A stretch of DNA of 64,000 nucleotides, taken from contig NZ_FUYM01000010.1 in NCBI RefSeq assembly GCF_900167915.1, forward strand, positions 177,158 to 241,157, given 5' to 3'. The notes below the pieces were generated by a model that saw only the letters and a program-made list of their open reading frames with translations, did no database searches and was not told the origin of the DNA. Positions 16,339 to 23,825 of the stretch are shown piece by piece. Both the position numbers and the translations under genes were made by a program. How positions within the stretch are numbered: position 1 is the first letter of the stretch; each line of letters begins with the position of its first letter. Origin of the DNA: Rhizorhabdus histidinilytica (GTDB lineage Bacteria; Pseudomonadota; Alphaproteobacteria; Sphingomonadales; Sphingomonadaceae).

Positions 16339-17265
16339 ATGCTCCGCCGTCGCGAGATGCTCGGCCTGACGGCCTCCGTCACATTGGTGCCGAGCCGGCT
16401 CTCCGCCTGCCGAACGGCGGAGGAGCGGGGCCCGATCCCGGCGCAGATCCGGTGGAACGATCCCCCCCTCCAGGCCGCGGCCGACGCGCGCCTGCGCCAA
16501 CTGAGCCAGGTCCGCCTCTTCGCATGGGATACGGGCGGAGCGGGAGACGCCGTCATTCTGCTCCATCCCATGACGGGCAGCCACGCCATCTGGCCCTATC
16601 AGCAACCGGTGCTCGCCGCCGCCGGCTACAGAGTGGTCGGCTATTCCCGGCGCAACTTCTTCCAGTCGGACCCGCATCCGGCAAGCACGCCCGCCGCCGA
16701 TGCGGAGGATTTGCGCGAACTGCTCGATCATCTGGAGATCGAGCGCGCGCACCTTGTCGCACCGGCGGCCGGCGCCTTCGTGGCGCTCGACTTCGTCGCC
16801 CTCCATCCTCGCCGTGTCCTTTCCCTGATGCTCGCGTCGAGCCTCGCGCTCGCCCGGACAGCGGGGGACCATCTGGAGCCGACACCGCTGCTACCGGCGG
16901 GATGGGACGAACTGCCCGCCGAATTCCGCGAGCTCGGCCCCTCCTATCGGGCGGCCAATCCCGTCGGCACGCGGCGATGGATCGCACTGGAGAAGCAGGC
17001 CCGACATGGCTGGCCGCAGGCACGCGGCCAGGCCCGGCCCTCCGCAGCACTCGATCTCGCCGAGCTTCCCCCCGTGCTGGTGATGACCGGCGACGCGGAC
17101 CTCTATGCCCCTCCGCCGCTGATACGCGCGTTCGCGCGCCGTCTTCCCGATGCCGAGTTGGCCGTCTTTGCCGAAGCCGGACATGCGCTGTTCTGGGAGC
17201 AGCCGGAGGGTTTCAACGCCCGCATCCTGTCCTTTCTCCAGCAGGCCCGATCAAGGAACAGATGA
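16339..17265 (+). CDS. alpha/beta-hydrolase-fold protein lacking the nucleophile serine
   Basis: A 308-residue protein from ATG 16339. The N-terminus (LRRREMLGLTASV, then LSAC) resembles a twin-arginine signal with a lipobox, so export or lipidation is possible. The fold is clear: VILLHPMTGSHAIW oxyanion segment, GYSRRNF, DLRELLDHLEIERAHLV before the nucleophile elbow, GDADLYAPP, and GHALFWEQP with the histidine. The elbow reads HLVAPAAGAF where active members have GxSxG, so the nucleophile is Ala. It may be non-catalytic or use another mechanism. It overlaps the following LigI-like gene by ATGA. Confidence 0.83.
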   Translation: MLRRREMLGLTASVTLVPSRLSACRTAEERGPIPAQIRWNDPPLQAAADARLRQLSQVRLFAWDTGGAGDAVILLHPMTGSHAIWPYQQPVLAAAGYRVVGYSRRNFFQSDPHPASTPAADAEDLRELLDHLEIERAHLVAPAAGAFVALDFVALHPRRVLSLMLASSLALARTAGDHLEPTPLLPAGWDELPAEFRELGPSYRAANPVGTRRWIALEKQARHGWPQARGQARPSAALDLAELPPVLVMTGDADLYAPPPLIRAFARRLPDAELAVFAEAGHALFWEQPEGFNARILSFLQQARSRNR

Positions 17266-18134
17266 TGACCGACACACTCCACCCCTCGCCGCCTGCCGTT
17301 CCGCTTCCCGATCTGGCATGCGACGCCCATGCGCATGTCCTCGGCCCCTACGACCGCTTCCCGCTCGCCGAGGACCGGAGCTACACGCCGCCGGAGGCGA
17401 CCGCCGCGATGCACGCGAACATGCTGGACGCGGTCGGGTTCGCACGCGGAGTATTCGTCCAGCCGACCGCCTATGGTGACGACAATGGCTGCCTGATCGA
17501 CGCGATCGCGCAGGCGCCACGGGCCCGGGCCGGGATCGGCGTGGCCGAGCCAGAAGCGGACATCGGCCACCTCGCCGGGCTCGCCGCCGCCGGCGTGCGG
17601 GGCCTGCGCTTCGTGGAGATGCTGTCGCAACGCTACGGCGGACGCCCGAAGGGCTCCTGCGGCTTCGCCGAACTTTACGCGATGGCGCCGCGCCTGCGCG
17701 AGGCCGGGCTGCACGCCCAGCTCTTCTCCAAGACCGAGACCTTCGCCGAACATATGCCGCGCCTTCTCGACACGGGGCTGCCCCTGGTGCTCGATCACAT
17801 GGCAACCGTGGGAAAATCGGCTGGCGGCGTGGACGACCCTTCCTTCCAGACCCTGCTGGCGCTGCTGCGCGAAGGCCGCATATGGGTGAAACTCACCGTC
17901 GTCCGCAGGTCGACCGAGGCCCCCGATTATCCCGACGCGCGCGCCTTCCACGACGCGCTGGTCGATGCCAATCCCGACAGGCTGCTGTGGGGAACCGACT
18001 GGCCCTTCGTGAACATGCCGCATAAGCCCGACATAGGCCGCCTCATCGACCTGCTCGACAGCTGGACCGCCGACGAAACGATCCGCAGAAAGATATTCGT
18101 CGACAATCCTGCTGCACTCTACCGCTTCGGCTGA
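17262..18134 (+). CDS. LigI-like amidohydrolase, second copy
   Basis: A 290-residue paralogue of the protein at 14897 (ACDAHAHVLGPYDRFPLAEDRSYTPPEAT, VLDHMATVGK, WGTDWPF). It starts at ATG 17262 with AAGGAACAG before it and overlaps the upstream stop. Both copies end in DNPAALYxF. LigI itself is metal-independent and hydrolyses 2-pyrone-4,6-dicarboxylate. Two copies in one operon suggest two lactones, for example from differently substituted rings. It is convergent with a GST gene. Confidence 0.85.
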   Translation: MMTDTLHPSPPAVPLPDLACDAHAHVLGPYDRFPLAEDRSYTPPEATAAMHANMLDAVGFARGVFVQPTAYGDDNGCLIDAIAQAPRARAGIGVAEPEADIGHLAGLAAAGVRGLRFVEMLSQRYGGRPKGSCGFAELYAMAPRLREAGLHAQLFSKTETFAEHMPRLLDTGLPLVLDHMATVGKSAGGVDDPSFQTLLALLREGRIWVKLTVVRRSTEAPDYPDARAFHDALVDANPDRLLWGTDWPFVNMPHKPDIGRLIDLLDSWTADETIRRKIFVDNPAALYRFG

Positions 18135-18152
18135 GCCATGGCGGCCCCCGTC

Positions 18153-18797
18153 CTACTCCATCGCGTAGAAGGCGAACTTGGTCCCGACCTCGTCGCCGAA
18201 CGGGGCCGCCACCATCGCGGGCTGCTCCGCAAAGGCGGACTCCCAGGCGGCGAGGCGAGGTCGCCCCTGCCGCCATTCGAGCGCGGGGGCGCGAAAATCG
18301 AGATAGGCGAGCGCCACGCCGGTCGCGATGCTGCCGATATCCAGGCCCGCGGTCGCCAGGGCGTCCGCCTCCTTTTCCATCGCGTCGAGACAGGCCCGTA
18401 TCTTGGCCGCATAGGCGGCGAGATGGGCGGTCGATCGATGCCCGTCCCCTCGAAAATGTTCGTCGCGCAGCAATATGGTGACGTCGAGCATCCCGTCGGC
18501 GAGGCACTGCCAGCGTAGCACCCGCCAGCGGGCCACGGGCTCGACCGGCACCAGCCCGCCGCCTGCCAGCGCGTCCAGATAGTCGCAGATCACGCGCGAG
18601 TCGTAGAGCGAGGTCCCGTCCGGCAGCACCAGCGTCGGCACCTTGTTCAACGGATTGTCCACCATCAGTTCCGCATTGAGCCGCGTCGGCCCCACGCGGC
18701 TCCGGACGCACTCGATCCGGTCGGCGAGGCCCAGCGCGTGCGCCGCCACCATCACCTTGCGGACAAAGGGCGCGCTGGGCGACCAGTGCAGCTTCAT
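18153..18797 (-). CDS. glutathione S-transferase family protein 3
   Basis: A 214-residue GST (MKLHWSPSAPFVRKVMV, NPLNKVPTLVL, YDSRVICDYLDA, ATGVALAYLDFRAP). It is the closest relative of the GST at 13512. It starts at ATG 18797, overlapping the stop of the FerA-like gene (ATGA), so it is the third gene of the FerB-FerA-like operon. This link suggests action on a hydroxycinnamate-derived or dimeric substrate. The LigE/LigF beta-etherases of lignin degraders are also GSTs, but nothing in this sequence proves that role. Confidence 0.87.
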   Translation of the reverse strand: MKLHWSPSAPFVRKVMVAAHALGLADRIECVRSRVGPTRLNAELMVDNPLNKVPTLVLPDGTSLYDSRVICDYLDALAGGGLVPVEPVARWRVLRWQCLADGMLDVTILLRDEHFRGDGHRSTAHLAAYAAKIRACLDAMEKEADALATAGLDIGSIATGVALAYLDFRAPALEWRQGRPRLAAWESAFAEQPAMVAAPFGDEVGTKFAFYAME

Positions 18798-20899
18798 TCC
18801 GCCGCCCGATCGGTGGCGATCAGCGCGTCGAGGATGAGCACGCCTTCCTTGCCGGGATAGACCAGCAGCGGGTTGATCTCGATCTCTCTTATCCAGGGCG
18901 ACGCGATCAGCAGCGCCCCCAGCCGGGCCGCGAGAGCCGCCGCCGCCGCCACGTCGCTGGCGGCCTCGCCTCTCCACCCCTCCAGCAGCCTGGCACCGCG
19001 CAGCGCCCCGATCTCGGCCTGGATTGCCCCTTCGCCAAGGTCGGCCGGAAAGGTGCGGACATCGTTCAGGGCCTCGACCCAGACCCCGCCCAGCCCGATC
19101 GTCAGCATCGGCCCCCAGGCCGGATCGCGCCGGGCCGAAACGAATAGCTCGGCGCCGCGCTTTGCCATGGGTTCCACGAGCAGACCGTCCAGCCGGATCG
19201 TGATCGAGCCCGTCATCTTGGCAAAGGCATCGCGGAGCGCAGCCTCGTCGGCGAGGCCGAGGGCTACGCCGCCCACATCGCTCTTGTGCGGCAGGGCCGG
19301 GCTCTGCGCCTTCAGCGCCACCGGATAGCCGATCTCGAAGGCGGCAGCGACCGCAGCCTCGACGTCGGTGGCGAGTCTTCCGTCCGGCACGGGAAGCCCG
19401 GCAGCGCCCAACCATCGCTTGGCCTGCCATTCGGGCATTGCCGCCCGCGCTCCGGCCGGCATCGCGGGTGCCCCCCGCGACGCGGGGGCGCGCGGCTGGC
19501 CAGCGGATGCGGCATGGCGCATATAATGGCCGATCGCGGCCATCGCACGCTCCGGGACGCGGTAGAAGGGGATGCCGGCGTTGCGCAGCAGGGGCGTGAG
19601 TTCGGGCGAGATCGGGCTGTCGCCGCCGAACAGCGCGTAGAGGACCGGCTTGCCGTTGTCCGGCAGCAGCGCCAGCGTCTCCCGCGCCGCCTTCAGGCCG
19701 AATTCGGGCGACGACGGCATGATCGCGATCAACAAGGCGCCGACGCCGGGCTCCTCCAGCAGCAGCCTGCCGCAGCGGCCGTATATGTCCGGCTGCTGGA
19801 GGGCCTGTGCGCTCACGTCGAGCGGGTTTTCGGGCGTAATGAACGCGGGAAGCTCACCGGCCAGCGCCTCCCTCATCCGTTCGATCGGCGGCAGGGCGAC
19901 GCCGGCCGCCTCGCAGAAGTCCGACGACAGGCTCTTGAAAGCGCCCGAGTCGGTCAGGATAGCCAGTCCGCCCTGTGGCGGCCTCGGGCAGCGAAGCACC
20001 AGTTCCGCCACGTCGACCAGTTCCTCGACCGTATCGACGCGGATGATCCCGGCATGATCGACCGCGGCCCGCATCGCGGCATGATCGCCGACGATCGCAC
20101 CGGTATGCGACGCCGCAGAGCGCTGCCCGGCGGCGCTTCTCCCCGGATGCAGGAGGAGCAGCGCCTTGCCCGCGCGATGCGCCTTCGCCGCCGCCTCGAG
20201 GAAATGTCCGGGCCGCCGTATCTGCTCGGCGAAGACGAGGATCACGCGCGTCGTCTCGTCGCGGATCAACTCGTCCAGGAAGTCCTCGACCCCCAGCACG
20301 CCCTCGTTGCCGGTGGCGATCGTGCAGGAGATATCCAGCTGACGGGCCTCCAGGGCCATGCGGATGGCGCCGACCATCCCCCCGCTCTGCCCTACGATCG
20401 CGATCGCCGGCTCCTTGACCGCGCGAGGTCTGGAGTTCCCGAACGTGAGAGGGACGTTGTCGACGAAATTGGTCAACCCGGTGCAATTGGGCCCGAGCAG
20501 GGCGATGCCGGCGTCGATCGCGTGGCGGGCCAGCACGTCCTGAGCCCTGCGCCCCTCTACGCCGGTTTCCGCGAAGCCGGAGCCGTAGACGATCGCCGAC
20601 CGGACGCCCCGCAGCCCGCACTGGCGCACCGCCTCCGGCACGTCCGCGCGTCCGATCGCGATTACGGCAAGGTCGACACCCTCCGGCAGCGCATCGATGC
20701 TGGGCAGGCAGGGCCGGCCCTCGATCGAATCGGCCCGGCCGACCAGGTGGATGTCCCCGCCAAAGGCGAAGCGCTCCAGATTGGCCAGCAGCCTGCGACC
20801 GAAGGCAGAGGGGTTGGACGAGGCGCCGACGATCGCGATCGAGCGCGGCCGCAACAGCGCGCCGATGTTCGCCCGGCACCGGTCGAGCGCGTCAGTCAT
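18794..20899 (-). CDS. ferA: NDP-forming acyl-CoA synthetase, feruloyl-CoA synthetase-like
   Basis: A 701-residue single-chain NDP-forming acyl-CoA synthetase. Domains in order: CoA-binding Rossmann domain (RPRSIAIVGASSNP), two succinyl-CoA-ligase-like domains (IVGQSGGMVGAIR; AASHTGAIVGD with the phospho-histidine), and a C-terminal ATP-grasp (PVALKAQSPALPHKSDVGGV; EIEINPLLV). FerA of Sphingobium SYK-6 belongs to this type and makes feruloyl-CoA. The gene overlaps the feruloyl-CoA hydratase/lyase upstream by 8 nt, the same pairing as ferBA. The symbol rests on that pairing; the substrate might be another hydroxycinnamate. Confidence 0.82.
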   Translation of the reverse strand: MTDALDRCRANIGALLRPRSIAIVGASSNPSAFGRRLLANLERFAFGGDIHLVGRADSIEGRPCLPSIDALPEGVDLAVIAIGRADVPEAVRQCGLRGVRSAIVYGSGFAETGVEGRRAQDVLARHAIDAGIALLGPNCTGLTNFVDNVPLTFGNSRPRAVKEPAIAIVGQSGGMVGAIRMALEARQLDISCTIATGNEGVLGVEDFLDELIRDETTRVILVFAEQIRRPGHFLEAAAKAHRAGKALLLLHPGRSAAGQRSAASHTGAIVGDHAAMRAAVDHAGIIRVDTVEELVDVAELVLRCPRPPQGGLAILTDSGAFKSLSSDFCEAAGVALPPIERMREALAGELPAFITPENPLDVSAQALQQPDIYGRCGRLLLEEPGVGALLIAIMPSSPEFGLKAARETLALLPDNGKPVLYALFGGDSPISPELTPLLRNAGIPFYRVPERAMAAIGHYMRHAASAGQPRAPASRGAPAMPAGARAAMPEWQAKRWLGAAGLPVPDGRLATDVEAAVAAAFEIGYPVALKAQSPALPHKSDVGGVALGLADEAALRDAFAKMTGSITIRLDGLLVEPMAKRGAELFVSARRDPAWGPMLTIGLGGVWVEALNDVRTFPADLGEGAIQAEIGALRGARLLEGWRGEAASDVAAAAALAARLGALLIASPWIREIEINPLLVYPGKEGVLILDALIATDRAAE

Positions 20900-21722
20900 C
20901 CTTGGAATAGCCTTCGAGGCCCGGACGGAAGCTCTTCTGGTCGAGGAACTGGGACAAGCCCTGGCTGCGACCGTTGCTCCTGTCCTGCTGCCGCACCTGC
21001 GCGGCCTTGGCGGTCAGATAGTCCTCGGAGGCATCCCAGCTCATCGATCGGACCTGCTTGAACGCGATCTTCGCGCCGTTCATCACCGTCAGATTCTTGC
21101 CCATCAGTTCCGTTGCGAGCGCACGGACATGCGCACGCAACTCGACCAGGGGCACCGCTTCATTGACGAGGCCCATCTCAGCGGCCTTGCGCCCGTCGAA
21201 GGTACGCCCGGTCATGATGTACAGCAGCGCGTCGGAGGGCCTCAGCTTGTCGGCCACGGCCTTCGTGACGTTGCCGCCCGGAATGATGCCCCAATTGATC
21301 TCCGAAAGGCCGAACACCGCCTCGTTCGCGGCAACGGACAGGTCGCACGCGACCAGCGGCGTGAAGGCGCCGCCGAAGCACCAGCCATTCACCATCGCTA
21401 TGGTCGGCTTTCCATAATGCATGAGCTTGCGCCACTGCCAGGCATAGGCGGTCTGGCGCACCCGCCGGACCTCGCTCGGCGACAGCTTGTCGGTCTCGCG
21501 GAAATATTCCTTGAGATCCATGCCCGCGGAAAAGGATTCCCCCGCTCCCGTCAGAACCAGGATTCGGCAACGATCGTCGAGTTCCAGGTCGTCGAGGAGA
21601 TCGAGCATCTCCCGGTTCAGCGTGGGGCTCATCGCGTTCCGCTTTTCGGGCCGCGACAGCGTCACCCAGGCGATGCCCTCGTCGAAATCGACGGTGACGC
21701 AGCTTCGTTCGATCCTATCCAT
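20892..21722 (-). CDS. ferB: feruloyl-/p-hydroxycinnamoyl-CoA hydratase-lyase
   Basis: A 276-residue crotonase-fold enzyme with the specific signatures of hydroxycinnamoyl-CoA hydratase/lyase: RPEKRNAMSPTLNREM, AGMDLKEYFRE with the substrate-binding Tyr, NGWCFGGAFTPLVACDL, GLSEINWGI with the catalytic Glu, TGRTFDGRKAAEMGLVN, and EDYLTAK with the second Tyr. It hydrates the side-chain double bond of feruloyl-CoA or p-coumaroyl-CoA and cleaves it to vanillin or 4-hydroxybenzaldehyde plus acetyl-CoA. It starts the operon with the FerA-like synthetase and a GST. This is the most specific functional assignment in the region. Confidence 0.92.
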   Translation of the reverse strand: MDRIERSCVTVDFDEGIAWVTLSRPEKRNAMSPTLNREMLDLLDDLELDDRCRILVLTGAGESFSAGMDLKEYFRETDKLSPSEVRRVRQTAYAWQWRKLMHYGKPTIAMVNGWCFGGAFTPLVACDLSVAANEAVFGLSEINWGIIPGGNVTKAVADKLRPSDALLYIMTGRTFDGRKAAEMGLVNEAVPLVELRAHVRALATELMGKNLTVMNGAKIAFKQVRSMSWDASEDYLTAKAAQVRQQDRSNGRSQGLSQFLDQKSFRPGLEGYSKDD

Positions 21723-21776
21723 TGCCTCTCGCCTTCCTTTCAGTGCGGCATGGAAGCCGCCGCCGTTTCAAACTAA

Positions 21777-21794
21777 CAGCTATATTTATGACTT
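21777..21794. promoter_or_regulatory. candidate operator, cluster site 5
   Basis: On the minus strand AAGTCATAAATATAGCTG, 55 bp upstream of the FerB-like start. The region 21765-21800 is AT-rich. This places the ferBA-like operon in the same putative regulon as the other Region 1 operons. Confidence 0.5.
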
Positions 21795-21846
21795 TTATGG
21801 AACGCGAACACCGGCTGCGGCATCGCGATCACCATCCGTCTTGTAG

Positions 21847-21863
21847 TTAGGTTGGTTACCTAA
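21847..21863. promoter_or_regulatory. MarR-type operator palindrome
   Basis: TTAGGT-TGGTT-ACCTAA is a perfect 6-bp inverted repeat with a 5-bp spacer, ending 12 bp before the MarR start at 21876. Palindromes of this form are typical of MarR-family autoregulatory sites next to drug-efflux operons. It indicates that this MarR protein mainly controls its own operon. Confidence 0.65.
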
Positions 21864-21875
21864 TAACATGACGGC

Positions 21876-22328
21876 ATGCCAAAACAAGCCCGTCACGTCC
21901 CGCCCGCGCAATTGGCCGATCGGTTGCGCCCGCTGCTGCTGCAACTGAGCCGGCAGCTCCGGCGCGAGGCCCAGAAATCCGGCCTCTCCCCGATCGATTC
22001 GCAAATCCTCATGGCGATCAGGCAGAATCCGGGGGCAGGCGTCTCGGAACTGGCGCAAATCGAGCAGATGAGCCGGCCGACGATGAGCGTCCACGTCAAG
22101 CGGCTCGAGGCGTCCGGCTGGATCGAACGCGCGGGCAATGGCCATGCCGGCGACAAACGGCGGGTCGCCCTCGCGCTGAGCGATGCGGGCAGCCAGGCGC
22201 TGGCGGCCGTCCGCCGCTCCCGTACCGACTGGCTGGTGAACAGGCTGACCCTGTTGACGCCGGACGAGATCGCCGCCCTCAATGCCGCAGTCGCCCCGCT
22301 CGACCGCCTCGTCCGGCTGAACCCTTGA
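21876..22328 (+). CDS. MarR-family transcriptional regulator
   Basis: A 150-residue winged-helix protein. Seen: PIDSQILMAIRQNPGAGVSELAQ, MSRPTMSVHVKRLEASGWIER as the recognition helix, and GDKRRVALALSDAG as the wing. It shares one base (TGATG) with the following DHA2 efflux gene and is divergent from the FerB-like gene. In SYK-6 a MarR protein, FerC, represses ferBA in response to feruloyl-CoA, so that role is possible. The TTAGGT/ACCTAA palindrome just upstream and the efflux partner favour control of the efflux operon; both may hold. Confidence 0.88.
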   Translation: MPKQARHVPPAQLADRLRPLLLQLSRQLRREAQKSGLSPIDSQILMAIRQNPGAGVSELAQIEQMSRPTMSVHVKRLEASGWIERAGNGHAGDKRRVALALSDAGSQALAAVRRSRTDWLVNRLTLLTPDEIAALNAAVAPLDRLVRLNP

Positions 22329-23752
22329 TGTCAGGGGAGGCCGCCGGCTCGAAGGAGGCCCAGCTGCCCGCCCGAACGGGGGCGCTGCTGCCGATGATCA
22401 TCGGCGCTGCGTTGTTCATGCAGACGCTCGACAGCAATGTGATCGCCATCGCGCTGCCGACCATGGCGCGATCGCTCCGCAGCGATCCGGTAACGCTCAA
22501 CGTCGCGATCACGGCCTATCTGCTGGCGGCCGCGATATTCCTGCCGATCTCCACCTGGATAGCCGACCGTTTCGGTGCGAAGAACGTGTTTCGCATCGCC
22601 ATCGCCGCTTTCGCACTGAGCTCCCTGTTGTGCGGCATCGCGCAGGAGCTTTGGCAACTCGTCGGCGCACGTATGCTGCAGGGCGCATCCGGTGCCATGA
22701 TGCTTCCCGTCGGGCGGCTTGTCCTGCTGCGCAGCGTCCGCAAGTCGGAACTGGTGCAGGCCATGTCCTACCTGACCATCCCGGCGGTGATCGGCCCGAT
22801 CGTCGGTCCTCCGCTGGGCGGTTTCCTCGTCACCCACGCGTCCTGGCGCTGGATCTTCCTGATCAACGTGCCGATCGCGGCGGTCGGCATCTTGCTCGCG
22901 ACGCTGGTCATGCCAGCCGTCCGCGAGGAAAAGGTCGACAGGCTCGATCTGCGCGGTTTCGCATTGTCCGCCGTCGCGCTTTCATGCCTGGTCTATGGCT
23001 TCGAAAGCCTCGGCCAGGACATGCTGCCACGGCCGCTGGTGATGGCGATCCTTCTGGGTGGCGCGGGCTGCGGCTATCTCTATCTCCGGCACGCCCGCCG
23101 CACGCCGGAACCGATCATCGATCTTTCGCTGCTCCGCATCCAGACCTTCCGCGCATCGACGATCGGAGGCCTGTTCTCGCGCATGGTGCTGGGCGCAACG
23201 CCTTTCCTCCTGGCCCTGCTGCTTCAGCTCGGCTTTGGCATGTCCGCCTTCGAAGTCGGCCTGCTGACCTTCAACACCGCGCTCGGAGCGATCGTGGTCA
23301 AGGCGACTGCGCCGGTCATCATCCGCACGCTCGGTTTCCGCAACATTCTCGTCGGCAATGCCGTGCTGCTCGCAGCGGTCTCCGCAGCCTATGCCTTGTT
23401 CGAGGCGGCGACCCCGCATCGGATCCTGATCGGCGCCCTGTTCTTCGGCGGCTTCCTCCGATCGCTTCAGTTCACCACGCTCAACTCGATCGCCTATGCC
23501 GACGTCCCCGCAGCGCGCATGAGCCATGCGTCGAGCCTGTCGAGCATGTTCCAGCAGCTCGCCCAAAGCCTCGGCGTCGGCTTCGCGGCCGCAATCATAG
23601 ACCTGCAGCGCGACTGGCACGGCCGGACCATGCTGGGGGCGGCGGAAATCGGCCTTGCCTTTCCGATTGTCGCGCTCGTTTCGCTGGCGGGGCTGATCTC
23701 CTTCGCCCGTCTGCCGCGCGATGCGGGCGCCGAAGTGTCCGGGCGCCGATAG
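22328..23752 (+). CDS. DHA2-family (EmrB/QacA) MFS exporter
   Basis: A 474-residue drug:H+ antiporter-2 type transporter with fourteen predicted helices. Seen: LFMQTLDSNVIAIALP in helix 1 (motif D1 of EmrB), WIADRFGAKNVF in loop 2-3, and VGPPLGGFLVTHASWRWIFLINVP, motif C. It starts at ATG 22328, overlapping the MarR stop. It probably exports a toxic phenolic or aldehyde, such as vanillin-type compounds, or another hydrophobic substrate. The MarR-EmrB pairing is a standard inducible efflux unit. No EmrA-like adaptor is present. Confidence 0.87.
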   Translation: MSGEAAGSKEAQLPARTGALLPMIIGAALFMQTLDSNVIAIALPTMARSLRSDPVTLNVAITAYLLAAAIFLPISTWIADRFGAKNVFRIAIAAFALSSLLCGIAQELWQLVGARMLQGASGAMMLPVGRLVLLRSVRKSELVQAMSYLTIPAVIGPIVGPPLGGFLVTHASWRWIFLINVPIAAVGILLATLVMPAVREEKVDRLDLRGFALSAVALSCLVYGFESLGQDMLPRPLVMAILLGGAGCGYLYLRHARRTPEPIIDLSLLRIQTFRASTIGGLFSRMVLGATPFLLALLLQLGFGMSAFEVGLLTFNTALGAIVVKATAPVIIRTLGFRNILVGNAVLLAAVSAAYALFEAATPHRILIGALFFGGFLRSLQFTTLNSIAYADVPAARMSHASSLSSMFQQLAQSLGVGFAAAIIDLQRDWHGRTMLGAAEIGLAFPIVALVSLAGLISFARLPRDAGAEVSGRR

Positions 23753-23785
23753 CCAACTCAAAGAGCTTGCACACATAATATCTAA

Positions 23786-23803
23786 AAGATAGCTTTATGA
23801 CCT
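23786..23803. promoter_or_regulatory. candidate operator, cluster site 6
   Basis: AAGATAGCTTTATGACCT (reverse AGGTCATAAAGCTATCTT), 22 bp before the TTG start of the PQQ dehydrogenase. It shares the ten bases AGGTCATAAA exactly with the site at 7701. Its closeness to the start suggests repression by blocking the promoter. Confidence 0.52.
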
Positions 23804-23825
23804 ATAAATATAGGGAGAGCATCTT

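Noticed and set aside
18153..18797. Naming the GSTs LigE, LigF or LigG beta-etherases
   Set aside because: Their N-terminal signature (LHWSPxSPFVRKV) cannot be tied to those enzymes by eye; only the family can be supported.
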